Shown here: one piece after another, positions 54,401 to 64,000 of the stretch
Position numbering within the stretch: position 1 is the stretch's first letter
Layout of the letters: every line of letters begins with the position of its first letter
NCBI GenBank assembly: GCA_020137815.1
Contig: CM035350.1
Coordinates: 7,887,612 to 7,951,611 of the forward strand
Reading direction: 5' to 3'
Source of the DNA: Hormiphora californensis
Taxonomy: Eukaryota > Ctenophora > Tentaculata > Cydippida > Pleurobrachiidae
DNA length: 64,000 nt
The notes under the pieces: model-generated
What the model saw: only the letters and a program-made list of their open reading frames with translations
The model's database searches: none
Told to the model about the DNA's origin: nothing
Made by a program: the position numbers and the translations under genes

Positions 54401-55567
54401 GTAAGTCACACGTTTTGTGTCATCTTCATTTCTTAGTTAACCAAGTTTAACTTCCATTTCAGTTGCCAGCTCTACAAACTGTCAACTGGATGGTCTAGAG
54501 ATTTACGAGATTGGAAATCCTGTATATCTTTCCCGTAACTGTGATTCCTATGAAAAGTGCCTGAATCTTTGCTACTGGAAAGGGACCTGTCATGGGGTGG
54601 TCTACAAGCCGGCTACCAAGGTGTGCAAGAGTGTCAAAAATCGGCAGGGCCTGGTGCTGTATACCGCTCCCGGACAACAATCAACCAACATTTACTGCTC
54701 TGGTGAGTCAAATTTAACCTTTTTCTAGTTATATATACTTTAACTTGTCAGCATTGGGAATATTAGGGTACATTTTATTCTATTTCCTAGGAGGGGCAAC
54801 TCTGGAGGGCTGGGAGTCATGTGTAAAACGTGATTTTCGGTATGCCACTGATGCCGTCCTGGCAACTGCTAGTGGTGTTTCCAGTCCGGAGGAGTGTACC
54901 ACGATGTGCCAACTTACAAACAATTGTAGGGCTATCACCCATTCTGGGACTTCTTGTAAAATGATGACCAATAACCACAATTTGATCAAGAGCAAAGCTT
55001 CAACAAGTATATCTCTTCGCTGTCTCCAGGGTAGGTTCCTAAATCTCCTCCTTACTCATTTAAATAGTTTGAAAATCCTAGCGTACATCAGATTATGAGT
55101 GTCTATCAGTTTGAAATGATACATAGATCTGTAATGTACTTCCCCCGAACAGTTCGAGGCAAGTCTATGACAGGATGTACTTGGTCTGGAAAACGCTTCA
55201 ATAGCCGATCCCGTCTGAAGACTGTGAATGGTGTAAAGAGTGTCAAAGAATGTGCTATGCTCTGCACTTCAACTCGCTGCAAGGGAGTTTCCTACTCTGC
55301 TAGAAACAAGATATGCGAGTTGTTTTCAACTAGAGCTCAAGTAGACTTCGTATCAGATGGAAACTTCGTATCTGTCAGTACTGCATGTTTAGGTGAGTCA
55401 CTCAGCTCGTATGAAGTTGGAACATTGGTATTTTACCAAGATTCTAGAGCCGCCTGACAGTGAATCTCACATTCGGGAATCGGGATGAACAAAAGTGTAA
55501 ATAATTTAACATTATTTTATTTCTATAAGTGACCGGTGATTTAATTCTTTCAGGAATGAGGATGTAG
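51477..55567 (+). CDS. SNTX/MACPF-like protein A: chitin-binding-like, SNTX module, FN3, PAN/apple domains (complete)
   Basis: Exons 51477-53936, 54036-54381, 54463-54702, 54791-55030, 55153-55392 and 55554-55567, all GT-AG, total 1179 residues. Signal peptide (LVPLLAVLVATQA); a four-Cys peritrophin-like motif (YYSC..C..G..FD...C, residues 20-63); an SNTX/stonustoxin-type N-terminal module beginning LGTLFDARRGFLYSGFELYT near 82, with VVYGKRAYLVFE and VKFYGDTILESVPTTW (about 280), the hallmark block of this MACPF/CDC-related family; a helical region; about three FN3 domains (roughly 575-870); a charged coiled coil; and three PAN/apple domains, one per phase-1 exon of 240 bp. Secreted and probably carbohydrate- or membrane-interacting. 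The family includes fish venom subunits, but most relatives have no known toxin role; immunity or adhesion is equally possible. Confidence 0.8.
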
Positions 55568-55845
55568 TTTCAAGAATCCAGAATATGAAAATGCCGCACA
55601 TTACATTACTGCACCGGAGTGAATCAGTTTGAGATGAATTGATGTTTGCTATTTTGAGTTAATGCAGTCGAATTCGTTTGTTTTTTGAAGTATGATATAC
55701 CATTGTGCAACAAGCTGTCTGCTAGTCATTCACATTCCTCCGAGCTGCACGTGCTTTTTTTCTCAATGGACTCCCCTACTTGAAGTACTATCCATCGATG
55801 TATCCCTCTCTCTCTTTCTTTCGCTCTCTCTCTCTCCCCTCTCTT

Positions 55846-55917
<72 letters not shown>

Positions 55918-56268
55918 TCTCTCTGTCCCTCACTCCCTCCTCCACTTCTTCCCTCTCATCAGCTGCTGTCCCGTCTATATAATATCACCGAGGGGGTCCT
56001 GCAACCACTTTCCGTGAGTGCTGCTGCACATGCGGGCAGTACATGTGAAGTAGCTTCACCACACACACACACACACACACTGACTAACTAAAGATGCGGC
56101 TGAGATGCCCACCGAGGGGAGGGGGTGGAGTTGTCGCCCTCCTACACAAGGTAGCACGTGCAGGACTCATGGTAAAACACACTGTTTTGGAATGCAAGCT
56201 AAAACGTGACATTGGAAGTTAGTTAAACAGTCTCCATTCTTCTTATTCTACTGCGAGCTCCAGCGCTA
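55568..56268. repeat. Spacer between convergent genes A and B with (CT)n and (CA)n
   Basis: 3' flanks of both paralogues. (CT)n at about 55801-55925 and (CA)n at about 56061-56082. No gene seen. Confidence 0.75.
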
Positions 56269-59200
56269 CTAGCCATCTTTCATGCCTGAAAACAAAAGGA
56301 TTTTAGAGTTCCTGGAAACAAAATAGGATTTCTTAAATTCACTGAAAACGAGGAAGCGAAAGAACAAACCATGACTCATTTGACAAGATAAACGTGTGCT
56401 TTTATAAAAGCTAACTAAAATGTTGGGATGCCTCACCTAAGCAAGCAGTACTGACAGATACAAAGTTGCTATCTGCTACGAAGTCTTTCTCATCTCTGGT
56501 TGAAAATGTTGAACATTGACTGCTTTCGGCATCATATGACACTCCCCTGCATTTAGAAGAGACGCAGAGATTGATACAATCGGTAATGGTATCTTGTTTG
56601 TTGATACTTGTCGTTAAAAGGTAGCGTCTGTCAAACCTCACTCCTTTCCAAGTACACCCTTCAACTGACTTGCCCTTCACTAAAAAGTGTTACAGGTGGT
56701 TAGATTGCAGACGATTGTTACAGTGCTGCTTGTAGTCAAATTACCGTAATGAAAATACAGTAAGGAGACGCGCACGTTGCATAACGCGCAGCAAAAAGTT
56801 CATGTGTCAGCACGTACTAGCGCCCTGATTGGTCACGGTTGCGTGTCGTCTTACTGTGTCTTCGTTTTCCATTACCGTTTTCCCACTACAAGCGACCGTG
56901 TTATACTATAACTTATAGATCTGTTAAAGATTTAGTTTGTCACTTACCTTGAAGACACCTTAGAGATACGCTAACTGCAGATTTATCAGCCCGAGTCACA
57001 GAATCATTGGTCAACATTTTACAAGAAGTCCCAGAATGGGTGATAGCCCTACAATTGTTTGTAATTTGGCACATCGTGGTACACTCCTCCGGACTGTAAA
57101 CACCACTAGCAATGGCCAGGACGGTATTAGTGGCAGGTATATACCGTAAACCACGTTTTACACATGAATCCCAGCCCTCCAGAGTTGCCCCTCCTAGGAA
57201 ATAATATAATGATTGTCACCTGATTAGGAGGATAATTAATTTACAGATGTAGTCACTGCGCTGGCAAGCGCAAAGGTTGCCATCCCCCCCCAGAAAACGC
57301 TGCCAGAAACGCAGTTATACGTTTTATGGGTGTTTGGCTGAAAAACCGGAATTCGGAAGGCTATAGCGTCGCTCCCTTTCATCCGATTGACTTGAAATTT
57401 GGAATGTATACTCGACTTGAAGTCTTTTACTTAAGTTTAAAATTTCAAGTCTCTATCTTATCTGGGACGGAAGTTACAGACTGGTCCCATTTGCTGAAGA
57501 CCGTATTTTCATTTTGTCCCTTGTTGACCAAGCCAGAAGGAGATACCATCTCTACAGACCATTAAACCAAAACTAATTGAAATTAGTGGGCCGGAAAGGT
57601 TGCCATACTATTTGAGCTACCTTTGGCACCAGTACATCCCCTTCTTCTTTACCCTGCCTGTACCCTGCGAATGTTAAGGTGGCAAAGGTAGCTCAAATAG
57701 TATGGCAACCTTTCCGGCCCACTAATTTCAATTAGTTTTGGTTTAATATGCACTAATAGAATACGAAAATAACTTACCAGAACAGTATATATTGGTTGAG
57801 TGGACGCCATTTGATGTATGTACTGTCAACCCTTGTCTTCTCTGCTGTCCCTTACAAATTCTACTGGATGGCTCATACGCAACCGAATGGCAGTCTCCCC
57901 TCCAGTAGCAAAGATTTAGGCACCTTTTCAAAAGAATCGCAGTCTCGAGATAGAAAAATGGAAGATTTTTCGTACAATTCCAAGCCATCCAGCTGACAAA
58001 CTTTCCTCCTGGCAACTAGAAAAGAACAAAGAGGAAGTGTTAAATAGGGTCGTTTGAAATACACCCGTATTATAATTGTGTTGAGCTTCTTCCGACCTAC
58101 CCATCTTCCATAGAAATACCTGCTGTCGACATCCAGACTGCACTAAAGAATGCATAGGAAGCATCTTCCAATTTCGAGATATCCCTAGGAGCTGCATCAG
58201 CTAATTTTGTTGACCAATCTATCCCTTTCCTCTTTCAAATCGTCCACACTACCCTCGAGTATGGTACACCTCTCATTCACATCTGATTTCAGAGTTTCCA
58301 CACCACTCCTTAGTTTCTCAAAGGCAGTTTCAGCGGAAGTCGTTGTTATGGCGATGGGATCGGAGTAGGGCGATGCAACTATGGTCTTGTCGTACCGGAC
58401 TAGTACTCTCACTGTTGCTTCGTAATTAGTTCCCTTCACAAGATCTCCCAGAAATACATCTGTAGAACCACCAACCTGGGGAAAGGGACATTTTAAAGGG
58501 AGACAATATGCAAGAATATAATGCAAATTGCAATGTAATAAAGAGTTCAGTAAACAGGCACTTCATGTCACGTCTTACTTACCCAAACACGCTGAAAGAA
58601 GGAAGTCTGGGTTCCTGCAATCATTTCACCACTCTTTCCATCCACTTGGTGATACTTCACAGAAAGGTAGTCCTTGCTAGCTCCTTTCGGTACGGGAACA
58701 CCACTCATGTCAACCTCTAGAATAGCCCTGTTGTTCTCGATCTCCTTAACTTTAGGAGCTGTAGGGGCAGCTGGAGCAGTGATAGCAGCCAGTATTGCTG
58801 GTGAACTGTTGGGGTCTGCGAGAGAAGGCTGAAGAAGCTTGGCGACAATGTTCACATCGTAGAGTGAACCAGCAGGCAGTCCTGAAATATCCATAGAAAG
58901 ACCATTCGTGTTTAGTTTCTTATTGTCTGGTCCTTTAACTGATACCTCGTATGAAATGGAAGTATCCTTCAGAGCTGGGGCAATAGTTTCTGGTTTTGAC
59001 CATGATAGTGTGATGGAGTTAGTGGTTGTCTTAGTGACGGTGATTGTGGAAGGAGCGGAGATGGCCCTAGTGGAGCAGTGGATTGGAGCAGTTTTTGGAC
59101 TGACACCATGCTCCTCTTGAACCATGTACTCAGCGGTGAGCTCATAAACTGTACCCGGTTCCAATCCAGTCACCGTTACCCTGTCAGCGTTTGGAAGCTC

Positions 59201-61055
59201 CCTCACGACATCTTGTCCTGTAACACTTGAAGCTATTACCCTGATTCCTGTGACATCAGGATTAGTAGACGCGGTGACTGCAAGTTGCAACCCAAGTGCT
59301 TGCCGTTCCTGACATTTCAAACTCTTTGGAGCTCTTTTTGGGGGAGTAAATGAGTTTGTGATTTGGTGGCCACCTTTGAAAAGCTGCATTTCAAACTTCA
59401 TATCATTGTTCAGCATATCTAATGTGACCAGGTAGCATCTTGCACCCGAAAAGGGGTCTGCTAGGTTGGTGTCCACATACCTCTCAAAGGCCTGCTTCTG
59501 TTGTCCAATCCTGTAGAGCTCATAGTCGCTGTTTATCCAAGAATCATCCTCGTTCCAGTCACTGTCAGTGTTTGCCAGGAAGTTTTCAGCATTTTGGGGC
59601 TCGGGTAAGATGTTCAATTTGAAGACGGTTGCATATTGTCGCTTGAAGACACACGCATTATCTGTTGCCGTTACTGGGTCAGCTAACTCCATGTCATTAC
59701 GAGTAAGAGCATCAGATACAATCCTAGTCACAGCAATGACTTCCCTTTCACGATAATCCAGGAACGATTTAACTCGAGCCCTCTCGAACGGGGAGGATCC
59801 TGTACTCGCTAACGTGTTGTACAAGTTCCGACTCATTAGCAACTCCTGCCTTGATCATGGGGAGCATGGTGGTTAGATAAGAAGTGTATGCCAGCCGATA
59901 CTCATCAAGTGCCCTAGAGAAACACATCGATCTGCTGTTTAATGGCTGCGTATCTGATGGCAGCATCTGACTCCAACAACCCTGCAACTCTCAATCTACC
60001 TTCCTCCAACTCCCTGAGGACTGTTATTGCCGTGTTTGTCAGGGATGTAGTTATCCCCTTAACTATGGGGGACACACCCTTATCAACACAATAATTCTTT
60101 ATAGATGTCAGGGAGAATCTAACAGGGGACACTTTGGTTTATGGCCTTCATGGCGACATTGTAAGTCTCCACAGCTTGTAACCAGGTGGTTGGTACCTTC
60201 TCCAGGAAGGTATCACCATAGAACCTAACCTGGACCTGCTCGTCATTCCGGTAGACAGAGCCGTTGGCGTGGATGGTGACATTACCAGAGACCGTCAGTA
60301 GACCCATTATGCCAACACTAGCAGTTAGGTTTCCCTCGATCTCATCGAACATGTAGATGGAATTCTGCCTTCTTTTCAAACACAAAGTTGGCCCTCTGCC
60401 CGTACACCACACTGGTGACCACGTGAGTTGGGCCACTTGTCGCCTTCACCATGTCACAATAATCAAAATTAACGCTCCCCGGATCGATATCTAGTGACTC
60501 AGTTCGAGTTACAGTGTCACTCTTCATGACAACTCGGACATAGTTCACACTCCGCTTGTTGTCAGAGAGAACCTGGGCGCTCCCCTTGGCTTGGATAATG
60601 CCACCTAGAAAATCTAGCTCTAGCTGGGCACCCAGACCAAAGTGCAACATACGCTCATGGGACGTATTTTCAGCAAAAACCTCAGACTTACTACCCTCTT
60701 CCTCCCGTACTTGAGCTCGGCTTTTCAAGTTTTCTCTGGTGTAGAGTTCAAAACCGCTGTACAGGAACCCCCTCCGAGCATCAAACAGCGTCCCAAGCCT
60801 CACATCCTCCCCAATAACGGGCCTATTTATAATGTCCTTAGCCAGCGACCTCTTCTCCAAACCCTCACACATTTCAGAGACCCTATCGAACACTTCCCCA
60901 GGCTGGCAACTCTCTAGGACCGCTACCTTGCCTACCACCGGACATGAATAATATTGTGAGTCATCGTGAGCTGAGAAGACTTTGACCCCTGGAGGACAGA
61001 TAATGTTTGTCGCTTGGGTAGCGACCAACACCGCTAACAGAGGAACAAGAATCAT
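56269..61055 (-). pseudogene. SNTX/MACPF-like paralogue B, inverted copy of A with several frame breaks
   Basis: Same domain order as A on the opposite strand, starting with ATG at 61055. The segments 61055-60370, 60370-60130, 60132-59920, 59987-59800 and 59842-58583 lie in changing frames, so the SNTX module carries about four single-base breaks, and the first PAN exon (about 58015-57778) another near 57925. The FN3 exons, the exon around 58487-58200 and the last PAN exons (57193-56948, 56679-56437) are open, and a short last exon (56285-56269) matches that of A. Intron sequence is also conserved between A and B (for example after 58583), so the duplication is recent. Either a young pseudogene or assembly errors; I treat it as broken and do not rebuild it. 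Confidence 0.75.
57194..57777. repeat. Intron of paralogue B with a perfect 65-bp inverted repeat
   Basis: 57561-57625 (attaaaccaaaactaattga at its start) is repeated exactly as its complement at 57683-57747, separated by 57 bp. The stem could form a long hairpin in the transcript. A C run lies at 57284-57292. No target duplication was found. The corresponding intron of A (54703-54790) is only 88 bp, so this is an insertion. Confidence 0.85.
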
Positions 61056-61359
61056 GGCGTGAAGGTGAGAAATATTGGGCAGTATAAATAGTAATTGTTG
61101 GGGGGTACATCTAGAGGAGAATTAGTATTCACATTGCATAAGGTTTGACAAGTATTGTGTGAGGTGTGATTATGTGGTGCGATTTTCATACCCTTTGCAG
61201 CAGTTACAGCATTTGTCAGGCCCATTAACTAGCATAACATCATGTTTCTTCAATGTAAAGTAAAAGCATATATCGGTAGCACTGTCCCCATACACAAATT
61301 ATCATAAATAAAAAGTTTTTTATAGCGAATTTGTTTTTCATTATATACACGGTATTCTG
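61056..61359. other. Promoter/5' region of paralogue B and 3' flank of the bHLH gene
   Basis: About 300 bp between two genes on the same strand. Similarity to the upstream DNA of A stops right at the ATG of the paralogues. No motif recognised. Confidence 0.4.
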
Positions 61360-62475
61360 TCACTGGTCTAGCGTTCTTTCTATAGTCGCCGTTCTACTTC
61401 CGTATGCTCTCGGCATATCAGGCCCGAGCGGCCATGCGGAGTCCACTGGCCAGCTATTGTACGGGTCAGGATTCACATAGTAACCCAGGTGAGACTGATC
61501 TGGGGGTAGGGGTAGCGGATGGGCGATGGCTGAAGGTTCAAAGGCTCTGTAACTTTGGTAATTTGAGAAGGAATGGTGGTTGACTGGTACAACGAGAGGG
61601 GCCTTTGGGGGGTAGGTTTGGTCGTATTGGGGAACCAGATCGGAGCTGTTCTCGGAAACAAAATCAGCAGGTTCAGCAGGTTCAGCTTTAGATTTCCTCA
61701 CGAAGTTGTACCTAGATGAAATAAGTGTTTAAATAGTGTGGTTTAGAAAATATGATGTCCAAGAAACTGTGTTTGGAAACAGGTTAAGTGTTAGTATTTA
61801 GTCAAAAGTAGTGCCAGGTGGAAGACAAAATATATTCTAGCTGGACTAAATATGAGCTAAACAACTGTAAATTATATGTTACCTGGCAGCGTCTAGCTGA
61901 TCCTTATCAATTTCCATTAGTTTTTCCTCCAATATCTCGATATACCTAATGGCATCCTTCAAAACCTGCGCTTTACTCTTCTGCTTAGAGCTACCTCCGT
62001 ACTGCTTTTCCCATCGGAATAACTGCGAAACAAGGTTGATAAAAATAAGGGGTTATGGGTAGCAGGACCTGAATCAGGTATTGGAAAGATTGGGGCATTG
62101 GGGACCTGATGAACACAAGATAAAGCATTAGTAAAAACTGAACATTGGCCTAACAGAACGAAGGAGAAAACATGGGCATTGAAAAGATATGGGCACTAAT
62201 TAGTAACTAAGAACTAATCAGTAATTAGCAACTAATCGTAAATCGGTAAACAAAGTACGAACCTTTCCGAGAAACTTGTACAGCTCCCTTAGTTTCCTCA
62301 TCCTGTTTTTCTCTCTGATGTTCTTCACTTCGTTTTTCCCGCTGCTTCTCTCTCCGCCGTCAAGAGGGGGCCCACCGGTAGTCATATCGGTGGAGGGGAG
62401 GAGGACCGGGCCAGATGGTGGTCCATGCAGACCTGTTGAAGACCTCTGGTGTGCCATCTGGCAGAGCTTTGCCAA
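61360..62475 (-). CDS. Small bHLH transcription factor (three exons)
   Basis: Exons 62475-62263, 62022-61883 and 61711-61360 (stop) with GT-AG borders; about 234 residues from the ATG at 62475 (Met7 is an alternative). The first exon ends with the basic region and helix 1, NIREKNRMRKLRELYKF; the second starts with a loop (LFRWEKQYGGSSKQKSKAQ) and helix 2, VLKDAIRYIEILEEKL. The Glu and Arg of the usual E-box contact motif are present (REKNR). No leucine zipper or PAS domain follows; the third exon is Pro/Tyr/Ser-rich, possibly an activation domain. The subfamily is unclear. The intron falls at the helix 1-loop border. Confidence 0.78.
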
Positions 62476-62991
62476 TTAACAGCTACGCAAATTGCAACCT
62501 CTCTAACGACAGATCGACATATGTCTATCACAAAGGCTCTGTATGGGTCTCTTACTACGAAATATGGCATATGGATCACCGTCCGCTTTCACAGTCAGTA
62601 TAGTCATCACAATTGGTTATCTGATCCGAACCGTATGGCCACCACGACTGTTGGCTAAGTCACGTGGTCGCTGTTCTTTCTCACTGAAGGGTGGTGTGTG
62701 TTTGGGAAAATTTAAAATAGGCAATTCATCTGCAACAGATGATTTGTGCAACCACAACACCAATTCATGACGCTCCATGTCATTTGTTATACTAATTCCT
62801 GCCCCTTATTGCTGTTATTCACCCAACACCATTACGCCCTCTTTCTACCTCTATGATAGGAACAGTGGACGTGTTCCCTAATTAGCACTCCTACAGCAGG
62901 TGCACCATGTCCTAACAAATCCATTTAGCTCCCCCTCCTTTAGAGCTGTACTGTAAAATGTCGCCAATTATTCACCACTCCACGCGTCCAC
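62476..62991. other. Divergent region between the bHLH gene and paralogue C
   Basis: No gene seen; small open frames on the + strand lack features. It should hold the promoters of both genes. Confidence 0.4.
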
Positions 62992-64000
62992 ATGTTGCTA
63001 CTCTTGCTGCTCAGTCTTACCACTACTGCTGCCTACCACTGCCCAGGAGGAGTGGAGAGGTTCTCCTCCCGGGAGAGTCCGTCCAAGTACTATCAGTGCG
63101 GCCCTGCTGGATCAGAGGCGACCCTGAAGGAATGTGATGGTAAAGGGCACCTGTTTGATGGGGAATTGGGTGAGTGCGTAGAGCAGCTGCCTCGGTCTCA
63201 GGATGGATATCACAGCAGGGTTGCAATGGGGGAGATCGTGAAATTGGGAAGCTTCTATGATGTTCGGAAGGGGGTCATGTACAATGGATTCAACTTCTGG
63301 TCTGAGGAAACCATCTCGGCGTGGACATTTGAGAGCGAGGGAGGGTCTTCTAACACCGAGTTTTACGTTGAAAACGATGCCAAGGATAAAACCCATCATT
63401 TTGATATTGGTGCCCAATTAGAGCTGGATTTCCTGGCCGGTCTCCTGGCTGTAAAGGGAAGTGCCCAGTATTTAATGGATAACCAGGCTACTAAGAACAC
63501 TGTTCGGATGGTGATGAAGAGTGAAAGGGTGGACTCTGTTCTCACTCTCGACTCAGGAGCTCCCATGGATTTTAGCGAGTTCTGTGACACTCTCTCTCCG
63601 ACCAGTGGTCCCACCCATCTTGTACTAGAGGTAGTCAGGGGTCAGAGGTCTTACTTTGTTTTTGACAAGGACCTCAACTCTAAGCAGTCCACTACAGAAA
63701 TTAAAGGAGAATTGGAGACTGAAATAAAGGGAATTCCGAGCTTTTCTATCAAAGGGAATGCAGTACTCCATGCAAATGGAAGTACAGTGGACAATATTGA
63801 ATCGGTGAGTTAGCCATTGTATTTAGCTAATTAAGTAATTAACTGTTATTTATTATTGCGATTATGTGTCAACTGTCAGTTAGTTATTATTAGTCAGTGT
63901 ACCTTGAACTAGTTTTTACTAATATCTCCACCCTTGTTTCAGATTAAACTAAAGTTTTACGGAGATGCCATTCTGGATAGTTTTCCAGTGAACTACGTCC
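62992..64000 (+). CDS. SNTX/MACPF-like paralogue C, 5' part (runs off the window)
   Basis: Exon 62992-63804 (donor gtgagt) and the start of exon 2 at 63943 (acceptor ttgtttcag), joined in phase 0. Signal peptide LLLLLLSLTTTAA; a clear CBM14-like motif (KYYQCGPAGSEATLKEC, then C near 59); the SNTX module start VKLGSFYDVRKGVMYNGFNF; and, after the intron, LKFYGDAILDSFP, the conserved block of the family. It has an intron where A has none, inside the MACPF-like module. The protein is well diverged from A and B at the N-terminus, but its middle (LGAQLELDFL-type block) is closer to B than to A. FN3 and PAN parts lie beyond the window. Confidence 0.75.

Overview
This is eukaryotic, animal DNA. Genes are split by GT-AG introns and their products are metazoan: a CCDC47 orthologue, an ether-lipid synthase (AGPS), a GPI-anchored Ly6/uPAR protein, a bHLH factor, and multidomain proteins that join a chitin-binding-like module, an SNTX-type MACPF-like module, fibronectin III and PAN/apple domains. 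The intergenic DNA is full of AG/CT microsatellites, long minisatellites, foldback/TIR elements and retroelements. An invertebrate is likely, possibly a non-bilaterian such as a sponge or cnidarian, but nothing in the window fixes the species. I found no rRNA, tRNA or CRISPR. Two 100-base N gaps (9561-9660, 19940-20039) and a homopolymer-inflated zone (about 7090-9560) show a draft assembly, so frameshifts must be read with care.

Layout. 1-115: tail of an unknown gene (+). 957-2750: AGPS (-), without introns in its conserved part and ending in the peroxisomal signal SKL. 3610-4605: orphan LINE ORF1-like gene (+). 5629-12867: unknown multi-exon gene (+) whose last intron holds a 2.3-kb array of a 14-bp repeat. 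15317-16847: SV2/SLC22-like transporter (-) broken by frameshifts. 18102-19376: 5' two exons of CCDC47 (+); its 3' end is not visible. 21624-33125: a complete, young 11.5-kb env-bearing Ty3/gypsy (errantivirus-like) element on the minus strand, with identical 160-bp LTRs, a CTAG target duplication, gag, pol, env-like and an extra 533-codon ORF, itself hit by a 923-bp TIR element. 34094-40400: complete six-exon Ly6/uPAR gene (+) whose introns carry nested TIR elements, a 28-bp minisatellite and a 394-bp palindrome. 41723-45010: unknown gene (-) with nested TIR elements in it. 48348-49090: PP2C-like exons (-). 49346-50600: unknown five-exon gene for 284 residues (-). 51477-64000: three paralogous SNTX/MACPF-like genes, A (+, complete), B (-, frame-broken, tail-to-tail with A) and C (+, runs off the end), with a small bHLH gene between B and C.

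Most notable: (1) the retroelement, with its unexplained ORF after env and a strong sense-strand excess of the pentamer TACAG in its coding part (27 copies in the 1.6-kb ORF, all three codon phases, almost none on the other strand, and low in the nested insert); (2) the inverted SNTX-like pair, whose start and C-terminal half are nearly identical while the MACPF-like middle has diverged, as in gene conversion plus local diversification; (3) an AGPS that appears to have exchanged the usual N-terminal PTS2 for a C-terminal PTS1.
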